64,000 nt of DNA. It comes from Closterium sp. Naga37s-1. Taxonomy: Eukaryota > Streptophyta > Zygnematophyceae > Desmidiales > Closteriaceae. Location of the stretch: assembly GCA_947471745.1 (NCBI GenBank), contig CANJKZ010000262.1, positions 566,501 through 630,500 of the forward strand, read 5' to 3'. Position numbers and translations under genes: made by a program. This document shows, piece after piece, positions 54,362-64,000 of this stretch; within the stretch, counting starts at the first letter, position 1; every line of letters starts with the position of its first letter. The notes under the pieces were generated by a model, which did no database searches, was not told the DNA's origin, and saw only the letters and a list, made by a program, of their open reading frames with translations.

Positions 54362-55858
54362 TTAAGCGATGGCTGCATATGTCGGATTTGGTTGAAGTGA
54401 CTCGCGGCGAGACGTGCTGTTGTTGAGTTGTTCTTCCGGTGAGTAATATGGTGGTGACTCTGTGATGCAGGAATTGGTCAGCCGTGTCATGCAACTGACG
54501 ATGTTTCTTGTTCCTTGCGCAGGTTGTCCCGTCGATGTTGTTGAGACTTGTACTTGAGAGGCCGAATTCGCTTGCGTTGAGGCAACTTGACTGCTTGAAG
54601 GCCGAAACTGCCGCTGCGTTGGGACTGATTGTTGTCGGTTAGGGCAGTGTGTGCGAGGATGCCCTGACATCTTGCAAAGGTGACAGAACGGAGGCACTGG
54701 TTTCGGTTGATGCCGATAGTTGTTGTTGTTGTTGCGCCGTTGAGTGTGGAATGCGAATTCGGGCACTGATGTCTTCCTTTTGTGTCGTTCTTCTTGCAGG
54801 TCCATATCTTGCTGCTCAGCGTGGATCTCGGCGCAGAGTGCTGCTTCTGATATTTTTCCGTGCGCTCGGAGTATGGCGCGGGTGGAGCGCCACTGAGGAC
54901 CGAGGCCGCCGATGATAACTGTGACGAAGGCGTCTTCTGAAATCGACCCTCCGCATCGAAGGAGTTTGTCGCGCAATTCGCGACAACGGCTGATATACGC
55001 CATCCCCTTTTCGCCTGGTTTCATTTCGACTGTCGTCAGTTGCGCCATTAACCGACTTTGATTTACGCTGTCTGTTGCTTGATACGGGTTCTTCAGGTGG
55101 TTGTACGCGAGCTCTGCAGAGTTGCCGTATCCCCGGTAAGACCGTATGTTCTGCTGCTGACTTGGAGTGATATTTCTCAGTAGTATTGTGTACGCCATCA
55201 TTGACTGATACGTGTACTGCTGCTTATCGTATTGTGTGCCGTGTGTTGGATATGGCAGGGACCCGTCGAAGAAGCCAAGGATCTGCGCGCCTTCCATCAT
55301 TTGCTCGAACTCGAATGACCAGGTAAAGAAGTCCTTTCCGTCGAAAGGCCTTGTCGTTTGTAGTTTTAAGACGTGCGCGAACTGCGACTGAACTTGAAGT
55401 GCGTCCAGTGTCGTTTTTTGTCCAGATGCGGGCTGCGGGTGTGGCATAAAGCTGACGGAGCCACGCTGGGGCTCGTACGGAGCAAAGTTAGGCCGTTGCT
55501 GTTGATTTCCACGTGCGTAGGATGAACCGTCGAGGCTCATCGGTGTTGCGTTGTTGTTGTTGCTGTTGTTTGACTGTGCAGGTGCCCCTTGCTGGTGTTG
55601 TTCGTAGAAGGACATGAAGGAGAAGAACTTCTCCATCATGTCTTGGTCGAAGGCCGCGGCTTGATTTGCAGGAGTTTCTGAAGATGTTGCTCTTGGCCTT
55701 GTTGCCGTACCCTCCTCTGTCTGTAGGCCAGAGGCAGGAGGTGGAGTAGGAGTAGTACCGGGAGAGCCGTTAGAGGAGCTTCTCTCCTTCTGCGTTGCCA
55801 TGTCTTGTGATGTTGTAGGTGTCTTGATCGTAGTTGAATTTGTCCTGAATGCTCTCAT
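54362..55858 (-). mobile_element. Element B gag
   Basis: About 490 codons; a likely start is MATQKERSS near 55801. Gag core FDGKDFFTWSFEFEQMMEGA; zinc knuckle CHLCKMSGHPRTHC (CX2CX4HX4C). Confidence 0.88.
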
Positions 55859-55984
55859 ACCATGTTGGGCTGAGAAAGCCCTTAGGATCTTTGCAGGACA
55901 GAATTCAAGGGTAGGACAATGTAATAGCGGAAGCGTTAAGTAAAAGACTTGTGAACCACCTTGCGCTGGTATGTGAGGGCAAAG

Positions 55985-56234
55985 TGTCAGATATATATGC
56001 CTTAGCCTGTGTAGGCTGTAGTGGGGTAGACACTAAGGGGTACAGGTTTCATATTTGTATCTCACACTTTCCTAGTTCAATTCATTCCTGTTTCTTCTCA
56101 TGGTATAGAGCGGGTTCCCTCATGGGACCATTCCTTCCCAAGGGCCCACCATAAGAATTTTTAGCTGCCCGAAGCGAGTCTCGCGCCCTGCCCTAAAATT
56201 TTTCGCGGCCCCTACGTGGCCCCTTCGTCGCCTA
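55985..56234 (+). mobile_element. Fragment H: plus-strand LTR, PBS and leader
   Basis: LTR 55985-56100 (TGTCAGATATAT to TTTCTTCTCA), PBS TGGTATAGAGCG, then a short leader that stops where element E sequence begins on the other strand. It is related to, but clearly different from, the LTR at 62351-62474, so it is from another copy. Confidence 0.8.
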
Positions 56235-59200
56235 CTTCACGTGGGCGAGTCCAGCAGTGTCAGCTGTGGCGAAGACCAAGTCGTCGACGTACACGAGGAT
56301 GTAGAACGGCGGCAAAGAAGTGTCGGTGCGCAGAAACAGCGACGGGTCGGCAGTAGAGGGAGCAAACCCAAGAGCCGCAAGCGTAGTCCTCAGTGTGTCG
56401 TGCCACTCACGCGGTGCCTGGCGGAGACCGTAGACTGGCCGCCGGAGGCTCCACTGGGTGCCAGGAGGAAAGGACCCAGTGAAGCCAGGTGGGCGACGCA
56501 GCCAGATCTCCTCGTGCAGGCTGCCCTGCAAGAAAGCAGTGCTGAAGTCAAGAGAGTGCAGCCCGTAGTCGCGGTGAGCAGCTATGTGCAGCAGTACCCA
56601 AAGAGTGGTCATCTTCGGGGTGGGAGAGAAGGTCTGAAAGTAGTCAACTCCCTGCCGCTGACTGAAGCCACGAGCCACGTAACGCGCCTTGAAGACAGGC
56701 GGAGAACCCGGCGGCCGCTTCACCCTGAAAATCCACATGCCACTGACGATGTTCGCCCCAGGTGGGGGAACCTCGTCAACGTAGGTGCCTGTGGACTTCC
56801 AGGAAGCCATCTCTGTGTCCATAGCTGCCTGCCACTGAGAAGAGTAGGGACCCTCTATCGCCTCCGCGTAAGAGCGCGGAGTCGGGATGTCAAGTGCATC
56901 CGGGTCTCCCTCAGGGGTAAGCAGTACGGACACGAGATGAGGTGAAGCAGCAGCCAAACACTGGAACTCCTCCTGCCTGTCCTCAAGGACGTCCGTGCCA
57001 AGGGCACACTCACCCCCGACGGACGGAGGACAGACAGACTCAAACTCAGCAACAAGACTAGCAGCGTAGTCTAGACGACAGCGAGCAGCAAAGTCGACGA
57101 GCTCAGTAACTAGTGCAGACGCAGCAGTGGACTCAAAGGAAGGGTCAGTGACAACAGTAGCAAGGAGACGCGTGACAGTAGGACTGGCAGCACGAAGAGA
57201 GTCCGACTCCGGGTCAGGAAGAGCAGGAAGAGAGGACTCAGGAGGAGAAGGCAAAGGGGCACGCAGAGGAGCAGTGGACGGACACAGAGACATCCGGTGC
57301 GTGCCAGGGACAGGAGGAGGACGCTGACGCGAACCACGACCACTAGTGCGAGCAGCACGGACAGGCGACGCGGGGCGAGACGCAGGCTCACGACGCTCAG
57401 CAAGACCTCCAGTAGGACCAGTGTAGGGAGAAGGAGCGGGCAGTGGGGAGGCCGGCTGTAACAGTAACTGTGACGGGACAGGCTGTGGACACTCTAAGGG
57501 AGGAGGAGGACCAGTAGAAGGCGGGAGACCAAGAACCTGCTGAAGGAGTGGAACGAAGTACGGCCGAGGCCGCGCGGCGACTCCAGACACAGCAGGGACA
57601 GCACCAGTACCCCCAGCGGCAGCACCAGCGCCAGCAGCACCTCCAGCTCCAGTACCACCAGCAGCACCAGTAGCACCCCCAGCAGGACCGCCTCCAGGAC
57701 CGACAGCAGTAGCCTCAGCGCCAACACCCTCAGCAGCTCCAGCTCCAGTCGTACCCGCAGGCCCAGCAGCTCCAGTACTCCCAGTACGAGCACCTCCGGG
57801 ACCCGCGGCACCAGTACCCTCAGCAGCCGAAGAACCTCCAGCTCCAGCAGCACGCCTCCAGCGCCGGGCAAACCACTCGCGCAGCTCCTGTCGAGAGAGT
57901 GGCTCCCGCCGAGACGAAGCACCCGGAGAACCTCCAGGCTCAGCACCGCCAGACGCCACACGAGCAGGCCCAGCTCCCTCAGGCTTCGCACCCCCAGGCT
58001 CAGCACCTCCAGGCGTAGCACCCCAAGGCTCAGCACCCCCAGGCGTAGCACCCCCAGGCTCAGCACCCCCAGGCTCAGCACCCCCAGGCTCAGGACCCCC
58101 AGTAGTAGCACCCTCAGGCTCAGCACCCCCAGGCGTAGCACCCACACGCTCAGCACCCACAGAGCCAGCACCCCCAGGCTCAGCACCCTCAGCAGCACCA
58201 GAGTCACCAGTAACCTCGACAGGCTCGACTGCGTCTACCTGGGACACACCTGAAGGGGCAGGACCCTGAGGGGGGAGGGGGTCTACCGGGGGGGGACCTG
58301 GCATAAGGAAGAGCGGTGGCGGGGGGAGGGACGGAGTGCGGTAGGGGAAGAGGCGGTAGTAGGGGACCGACTCGTCAAACGTGACGTCCTGGGAGGACAG
58401 AACACGGCGAGAGGTGGGGTGGTAGAACTGCCACCCTGGCGCGTCAGGGGGGAAGCCAAGGAAGACGCAAGGAGCAGCACGAGGGGACAGCTTGTCCGCA
58501 GACAAGTCGCGGACAAACGCCCGAGATCCCCAGACACGGAACGCAGACGCATCGCCAACCTTCCCCGTCCACAGCAAAGCTGGGGAGGTCTCCGGCATGG
58601 AGACCCTGGGGTGAAGGTTGATCTGATGCGCCGCGTACCGAACCGCAAACGGCCACAGAAAATGGGGGGCAGCCGCATGCATCATGGACGTACGGGCGAC
58701 GTCCATGACCATGCCAATGCGGCGCTCAGCAATCCCATTTTGCTGTGGAGAGTCCGGAAGCGTGAAGGTCTGGCGGATGCCTCGTGTACGACAGTAGGCT
58801 CGCAGAAGGCCAGAGGAGAACTCTCCACCTCTGTCAGAGTGCAGACGCAGAACAGGAAAGTCCGAGCCGAAGCTCTGCCTGAGCTGGAGACGAGCTGCGC
58901 GGATCCAGTCGATCAACACCTCAGTGACATCACCCTTGCTGCGCAAGGGGAAGACTGTGGTGTAACGCGAGTAGTCGTCAACCACCAGCAGGAAGTAGCG
59001 CTCGTGACCCTGTCCACGGACGCGGGCCGGGCCCCACACGTCCATGTGAAGCGTCTGCAGCGGGGCCTCTGTCTGAGGAAACTGGGAGGAGTGAGGGGCA
59101 GCCCGCTGCCGCCCCTCGACACAGGGGACGCAGGTAGGGCCAGGCCCCGGAGGAAGGGGAGGGAGGGACCGGGGAAGACCAGAGACAAGGACACGGGAGG

Positions 59201-61265
59201 CCATCCCTCGGAGACGAAGCAGGGAGGGGTGACCAAGGCGGTGGTGCCAGAGGAGAGTCTCGTGAGACAGAAGGCGACACGAACAGGGGGCAGACTCAGG
59301 ACCAGACCTGGACGCTGCAGCAAACACCTGACCCGACGCAGCTACCTGACCAGACGCAGTGACTGGAGGAGACGCAGTGGTCAGTGTGTACAGGCTCGAC
59401 CTCGGCCGACGTGTAAACGTGGCCAGGTGTCGGCCTGTCCGAGCGTCCGTGCAGTGGGTCACCCGCTGACTCGCAGGAGTGAACTGGTGAACCCCCGCAC
59501 CCTGTAGGTCAGCACCACTCACCAAGTTCGTAGAGAACGAGGGGAGGTAAAGACCAGACAGGGTGCCAGAGGGGGCCGCCGGACACGGGAGGACAGTGGA
59601 GAAGTGAGCAAGGACAGGACCCCCAGAGGGGTCTGCCAGAGAGACTGCAACTGGCCGGCCAAGCGGCGTGAGTGTGGTGCGGTCTCGAAAGAAGGAGCGA
59701 GAAGCCCCCGAGTCAAGGGTGAAGGTGTGGGAGGCCGAAGCCGACGCAGTACCTGAGAGAGCAGACTCACCAGTACCTGAGGGAGCAGACGCACGAGCAC
59801 CTAGAGCAGCAGCCTCGCTAGCACCTAGAGCAGCAGCCTCACCAGTACCTAGAGCAGCAGTCTCAATGCCTGGGTCGGGCGGAAAACACCGGTAACAGTC
59901 ACCCTCATCACTAATAGTCACAGCATACATGGCAGCAAGAATAGCATCAAAGTCAAGGTCAAAGACAGCTACACCCGCCCTAGACAGCTCGCCCCAGCGA
60001 GGGATCTCAGTGGCCTCAGGGAACTGGTGACACCAAGCGTCCGTCAGGCGGCCAAAGCAGCGCTGGGTGGAGTGCGCACCCCCGCACTGCTCACCCGCGC
60101 GGTCGCCGGTGCGTAGGACGTAGGTGCACGGACCAGTACCCCCACCCCGCTGGCGTGCAGCGTACCACTCACGGAGCTGCTGAGGGGGGGGGATGTCACG
60201 AGTGCGCTGCTGCCGCTGCTGCTGCTGGCGCTGACCACCACCGGAGCCGACCCTCTGTGCAGCGCCACCCCGACCAGCTCCACCTCCTCCGCCGCCGCCT
60301 CCTCCACCGCCGCCACCTCCGCCACCTCCGCTCCCACCGCCACCGCCGCCGCCGCCTCCGCCTCCACTGCCGCCACCAACACCTCCACCCCCGCCACCAC
60401 TCCCACCACCACCCCCACCCCCTCCACTGCCGCCACCGCCACCTCCGCCACCCCCGCCAGCCCCTCCAGCACCCTTGCCCCCCTTGCCCTTGCCGGTGCG
60501 GCGTCTCCCGCTCGGGGCAGACGCAGCGCCGACCGACTCGAAACCAACGAGGTCGGCCGCAGCAGCAGAGGCAACAGAGGGCAAAAGGGGGGAGGGGGAA
60601 CACCCCTCAAAGACGGGGGTGCGAGGGTCACCACGAGAGGCTCCTACAGCGACTATGCTCTTCTCTGCTGCTAGGAGGGCCTTCTCGAGGAGGTCAACGG
60701 TGAGAGTGGTGGGGCAAACTGAGAGGAAGTGGTCCCTGACTACGCGAAGGGAGTCAGGGAGCCGGGTGACTATGTAGTAGAGGGTGATGTACATGGCGGG
60801 GGGGTTCTTGGCGCAGAACTCAGCAGGAAGCGCAGCGCGGTAGCGAGTGTCACTAGTGCGGAGGTGCGTAATGAGGTCAGCGACTGTGGGAAAGGCAGCA
60901 AGGTCAGGGAAGAGGTACGGTAGCATGAGGCGGCTCAGTGCAGCAGTGGAAGAGGAGGAGTAGCGCGCAACTACAGCGTCGTACAAGGTGTGAGCACTCT
61001 TGTACTGGCTAAAGTGCGCACGCTCAGAGGTAGGCAAGTGGCGACGCACAGCAAGACGTGCAGCAGCATCGCGTGTGGCCCACTGTGAGCGAACAGTGGC
61101 GTCAGCATCAGCAGCGGGGGCAGGGGAGGCACCAGAAGTGAGATCAAAGAGGGAGAGACCGTCTGCCCTATCGCACTGTAGGAAAAGCTGCAGGTCATCT
61201 ACCCAGACGTCAAAGTCAATGGCCCGACCCTCAGCGTCAAAAGCGAGGACACTGGGGGTAGCCAT
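56232..61265 (-). CDS. Element E gag-pol, 3' truncated
   Basis: 1677 codons. Gag at MATPSVLAFDAEGRAIDFDV; a long Gly run at residues about 270-340; an unusual Cys/His segment (RTGDRAGEQCGGAHSTQRCF); protease HTFTLDSGASRSFF; integrase HMDVWGP and LHSDRGGEFSS; a GAEPGG-type linker; RT to YVDDLVFATAD. Confidence 0.9.
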   Translation of the reverse strand: MATPSVLAFDAEGRAIDFDVWVDDLQLFLQCDRADGLSLFDLTSGASPAPAADADATVRSQWATRDAAARLAVRRHLPTSERAHFSQYKSAHTLYDAVVARYSSSSTAALSRLMLPYLFPDLAAFPTVADLITHLRTSDTRYRAALPAEFCAKNPPAMYITLYYIVTRLPDSLRVVRDHFLSVCPTTLTVDLLEKALLAAEKSIVAVGASRGDPRTPVFEGCSPSPLLPSVASAAAADLVGFESVGAASAPSGRRRTGKGKGGKGAGGAGGGGGGGGGGSGGGGGGGGSGGGGGGVGGGSGGGGGGGGGGGSGGGGGGGGGGGGGGGGGAGRGGAAQRVGSGGGQRQQQQRQQRTRDIPPPQQLREWYAARQRGGGTGPCTYVLRTGDRAGEQCGGAHSTQRCFGRLTDAWCHQFPEATEIPRWGELSRAGVAVFDLDFDAILAAMYAVTISDEGDCYRCFPPDPGIETAALGTGEAAALGASEAAALGARASAPSGTGESALSGTASASASHTFTLDSGASRSFFRDRTTLTPLGRPVAVSLADPSGGPVLAHFSTVLPCPAAPSGTLSGLYLPSFSTNLVSGADLQGAGVHQFTPASQRVTHCTDARTGRHLATFTRRPRSSLYTLTTASPPVTASGQVAASGQVFAAASRSGPESAPCSCRLLSHETLLWHHRLGHPSLLRLRGMASRVLVSGLPRSLPPLPPGPGPTCVPCVEGRQRAAPHSSQFPQTEAPLQTLHMDVWGPARVRGQGHERYFLLVVDDYSRYTTVFPLRSKGDVTEVLIDWIRAARLQLRQSFGSDFPVLRLHSDRGGEFSSGLLRAYCRTRGIRQTFTLPDSPQQNGIAERRIGMVMDVARTSMMHAAAPHFLWPFAVRYAAHQINLHPRVSMPETSPALLWTGKVGDASAFRVWGSRAFVRDLSADKLSPRAAPCVFLGFPPDAPGWQFYHPTSRRVLSSQDVTFDESVPYYRLFPYRTPSLPPPPLFLMPGPPPVDPLPPQGPAPSGVSQVDAVEPVEVTGDSGAAEGAEPGGAGSVGAERVGATPGGAEPEGATTGGPEPGGAEPGGAEPGGATPGGAEPWGATPGGAEPGGAKPEGAGPARVASGGAEPGGSPGASSRREPLSRQELREWFARRWRRAAGAGGSSAAEGTGAAGPGGARTGSTGAAGPAGTTGAGAAEGVGAEATAVGPGGGPAGGATGAAGGTGAGGAAGAGAAAGGTGAVPAVSGVAARPRPYFVPLLQQVLGLPPSTGPPPPLECPQPVPSQLLLQPASPLPAPSPYTGPTGGLAERREPASRPASPVRAARTSGRGSRQRPPPVPGTHRMSLCPSTAPLRAPLPSPPESSLPALPDPESDSLRAASPTVTRLLATVVTDPSFESTAASALVTELVDFAARCRLDYAASLVAEFESVCPPSVGGECALGTDVLEDRQEEFQCLAAASPHLVSVLLTPEGDPDALDIPTPRSYAEAIEGPYSSQWQAAMDTEMASWKSTGTYVDEVPPPGANIVSGMWIFRVKRPPGSPPVFKARYVARGFSQRQGVDYFQTFSPTPKMTTLWVLLHIAAHRDYGLHSLDFSTAFLQGSLHEEIWLRRPPGFTGSFPPGTQWSLRRPVYGLRQAPREWHDTLRTTLAALGFAPSTADPSLFLRTDTSLPPFYILVYVDDLVFATADTAGLAHVK

Positions 61266-62474
61266 GACAGCAGTAGACTAGCAGCACGAGCAGTAGGCTA
61301 AGGGCAGCGCAGTAGTAGAGGTGCTGCTCTTACCGGGCAGGCGAGACGGACCGAGTGTAGAGGACAGGGCGGCTCGGACGGCTCGGCGGCTCGGCGGCTC
61401 GGCAGCACCAGCAGGTCGGCAGCTCAGCGACTCGGCGGCTCGGGTGGCTCGGCGGCTCGGGCGACTCGGGCGGCTCGGGCGGCTCGGGCGGCTCGGGCGG
61501 CTCGGGCGGCTCGGGCGGTTCGGTGGCTCGGGCGGCTCGGGCGGCTCGGGCGGTTCGGCGGCTCGGGCGGCTCGGCTGCTGCAGGGGCAGCGGCGGCTGT
61601 TGCTCACAGGACAGCGGCGGCCGCTGCTGTAGCGGCGGCGGCAGTTGCTGCTGTAGGGCCGGCGGCGGCCGCTCCTGTAGGGACGGCGGCGGCCGCGGTT
61701 GCAGTGGCGGCGGGTGCTGCAGCAGGGGCGGCGGATGCTGCTGCTGCTGGGACTGCGGCCGCGGTCGCTGTAGCGACTGCAGCTGCTGCTGCTGTAGAGG
61801 CGGCGACGGCGGGCCGAGAGAGGCCGCGAAGGGCGGCGGACGGGCCGTGAAGGGCGGCACGAGGGGCCGCAGAGGGCGGCGACCGGCCGTGAAGGGGCCG
61901 GGAGTGGCCGCGGAGGGCGGCGACGGGCCGTGAAGGGCGGCGCGAGGGGCCGCGGAGGGCGGCGACCGGCCGTGAAGGGGCCGCGAGTGGCCGCGGAGGG
62001 CGGCGACCGGCCGTGAAGGGGCCGCGAGTGGCCGCGGAGGGCGGCGACGGGCCGTGAAGGGCGACGCGAGGGGCCGCGAAGGGCGGCTACGGGCCGTAGG
62101 GGGCCGTAAGGGCGGCGCGAGGGGCCGGAAGGGCGGCGCGAGGGGCCGTAATGGCGGCACGAGGGGCCGTCAGAGGGGCCGCTAAGGGCGACGCGAAGGG
62201 GCCGTAAGGGGCCTAGAGAGGGCGCGACGGTAGGGAGGGCACGCGGGGTGCGACTCGGGCAGGAGCGAAGCGCGCTCCGGGCAGGAAATTTTTTTTTTTC
62301 GATTGGTGGGCCCTAGGAAGCGTTCCCACGAGGGAACCCGCTCTATACCATGAGAAATAACGAGGAATGAATTGACTAGGGGAAAGTTGGGTACAAAAGC
62401 AAACCCTAGAAAACTGTACCCCATATGTGCTACCCCACTATAGCCTACAGTAGCTATGTCATATAAATCTGACA
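56234..62474 (-). mobile_element. Copia element E, 3' end missing
   Basis: 5' LTR 62351-62474, PBS TGGTATAGAGCG, a GC-repeat leader, then one long gag-pol frame. It ends inside the RT region at the junction with fragment H, so the end of RT, RNase H and the 3' LTR are missing. No target duplication links the two outer ends. Confidence 0.88.
61380..62245. repeat. GC-rich minisatellites in the element E leader
   Basis: GGCTCGGGC units at 61440-61570 and GGCCGTGAAGGGCGGCGAC-type units at 61800-62170. Open frames are artefacts. Confidence 0.9.
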
Positions 62475-62633
62475 CTTGTACGCCACTGTAATTTATTTCT
62501 GAATAAAGATGATACTGCAGTAGTCCTACTCTCTCATTTCTGGCCTGATTTCTTTCCCTACACTGAATTAATTGGAGTGTTCAAGTTGGGTACCTACCAT
62601 GGTTGGCTTCTTAATACAATAATACCGTAACTA
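62475..62633. other. Unique spacer, no feature seen
   Basis: AT-richer sequence between element E and the inverted-repeat element. Nothing recognised. Confidence 0.6.
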
Positions 62634-63153
62634 CCGTATCACCCCGGATAAAAGCGCAGGTGCGCTTATAATAAAACAGTGTTTTTTAGGGGGGTGCACT
62701 TGTAATTGAGTCATTTGTATAAGCGCATGCGCTTATATTATGACATTGAATTGTAATTTTAAGACACCAAATTGTATATTTCACTCTTGCCATTTCAACC
62801 GAGTCGTTTTTTTTTCCCGTCACAAAGCAGAATCGCGTGCAAGCGATTCTCTCCCAGCACAGAGGGGCCAAGATGCGACACTTTGCAGTCATGCCAGCAC
62901 ATCCTGACTGGACGCGCAGCCAGTCAGGTCTTCGAGAGTCAAGCTAGGCGAAAATGAGATTGTATTCGCTTCGAAATTGAAACTCGCTAAAGTTTTAAAC
63001 AGAAATTTTGATTTAAAATTGTACATGCGCTTATAAAAAATAATGTTTTCACAGGGGGTGCGCTTATAATTGAGGATCGGCCATAAGCGCATTGCTCCAG
63101 ATAGAAGCGCGCGCGCTTATCACAGGCCTGCGCTTCTATCCGGGGTGATACGG
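62634..63153. mobile_element. 520-bp inverted-repeat element (MITE-like) flanked by TA
   Basis: The ends read CCGTATCACCCCGGATA and its inverted copy, with inverted similarity reaching about 27 bp and one mismatch. TA lies on both sides, as in Tc1/mariner-type insertions. Inside are several GCGCTTATAA motifs in both directions and a palindrome AAGCGCATGCGCTT near 62732. There is no transposase frame, so it is non-autonomous. Confidence 0.85.
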
Positions 63154-63511
63154 TACCATTGCAAGTTATTTATTACCTACGACAGTAATAAAAAACTGAT
63201 TCCATCCACACTCCAAAACAATTACGGTAACTTCCTGGTGAGATGGCCTGGTGCCTGCAAAATCTAGACTTCTGAGATGGTATATATATCTCCCTGCCTC
63301 CCCATCCCCTTTCTCCACCCTGTCACTCCCATTGCTCACCCTCTCCTTCCTCACCCATCCCACATCCCCCACCTTGCCCATCCCTCACCCCTTCCTGCCT
63401 CCCATGCCCCATTCGACCGGAAAAGCATTCCTGTCATCAACGGCAGCGTAAGCGGTACCGTACTAAACACGGTCTGTGCTGCGGACTCGCCGCCACCCGC
63501 CACTCACCCAC
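63154..63511. other. Unique spacer, no gene seen
   Basis: C/T-rich stretch (63290-63420) between the inverted-repeat element and element G. No recognised feature. Confidence 0.6.
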
Positions 63512-64000
63512 CTATCATAATACTGAACGAGAATGAATGCATTGAACAGAAAGTTGGTACAAGTACTAACCCTAATTGGGTTGTACCCCTTATGGGCTAC
63601 CCCACTACAGCCTACACAATATAAGCTTTATAACATTTTGACACACCCCCATAGGCAAAGTGGGGGAGAACAAGTGGTCACAAGACCAGTAAAGAAAAGC
63701 AAAGCAAGCTCAGCGTGGATCACGAAGTCACCACACATTCCGAGCACAAGCAAATGGTCTCAGGGACAGTTCACATGCAGAGTTATATAAAAGAGAACAA
63801 ACAGTACAGTGATCATAACCTAGCAAGTATAAGCATGCAGGTATATATAGAGATCACAGTACAAGCAAAGTCACGCAGTGAGCAAGTGAGACATAGTAGG
63901 TACAAGGCCTAAAACAGTACAGAAACGCTGATGATCACCAGACTGAAGTGCCTTGGTGAATATATCAGCAGTGTTGGCCCGAGTGGCCACATAAGCAAGA
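63512..64000 (-). mobile_element. Copia element G, 3' end, runs off the window
   Basis: A 3' LTR at about 63512-63643 ending TTTTGACA, purine tract CTATGGGGGTG, the same 3' internal end as C and D, then the RNase H C-terminal coding region near 63900-64000. The outer LTR border is uncertain. Confidence 0.8.

Larger units (their letters stand above)
28053..55984 (-). mobile_element. Copia element B, fossil, split by insertions A, C and D
   Basis: 3' LTR at 28053-28495. Internal pieces lie at 34985-35472, 42433-44219 and 52915-55862. A partial 5' LTR is at 55863-55984, identical to the 3' LTR over the shared 118 bases. The PBS (TGGTATGAGAGC, minus strand) lies directly next to the 5' LTR and a purine tract precedes the 3' LTR. 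Order of parts: gag with a CCHC knuckle, protease region, integrase, reverse transcriptase, RNase H. It is broken: three large insertions, and the 5' LTR is cut by a rearrangement. Confidence 0.88.

Noticed and set aside
55985-62474. Fragment H and element E as the two LTRs of one inverted element
   Set aside because: The two LTRs differ at about a fifth of positions by eye and there is no target duplication, so they come from different copies.

Overview
The window reads as nuclear DNA of a green plant-lineage eukaryote. Genes are split by many short GT-AG introns, several proteins start with plastid-type transit sequences, and a PPR protein, a plant-type TRAF zinc-finger protein and a plant-type plastid membrane protein are all present. 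With the high G+C content, the bacterial-type polyphosphate kinase and the many Copia elements, my best guess is a streptophyte (charophyte) alga, perhaps a zygnematophyte such as Closterium, or a bryophyte. That assignment is inference.

Layout. 1-2343 is a perfect 52-bp satellite that runs off the left edge. 2401-3275 (+) is CRIPT, lacking its first exon in the window. 3560-6424 (-) is a plastid membrane protein whose last exon is followed by three decaying copies. 6771-9317 (-) is a TRAF-type zinc-finger protein with a C-terminal membrane anchor. 9697-16997 (-) is a PPR gene carrying a hAT-type (BED/DUF659) transposase ORF that reads in frame into the PPR second half. 16998-18214 is a divergent intergenic region. 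18215-27010 (+) is a 15-exon polyphosphate kinase (PPK1) with a likely plastid transit peptide; my exon model gives an unbroken 960-residue frame. From 27608 to 62474 lies a nest of Copia LTR elements (fossils, labelled A to F and H here). One old element (B) is split by three later insertions (A, C, D), D is itself split by a small non-autonomous element (F), and the right flank is a rearranged piece (H plus E). A 520-bp TA-flanked inverted-repeat element (62634-63153) and the end of one more Copia element (G, from about 63512) close the window.

The most striking pattern is not a gene. All five host genes carry decayed local copies of exon pieces inside their introns or just beyond their ends. 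Copies holding the acceptor side of an exon lie upstream of the true exon, and copies holding the donor side lie downstream. This looks like intron growth by repeated short tandem duplications across exon-intron boundaries, with the intact outer exon kept in use. No operon-like cooperation between the genes is apparent. No tRNA, rRNA or CRISPR array was seen.
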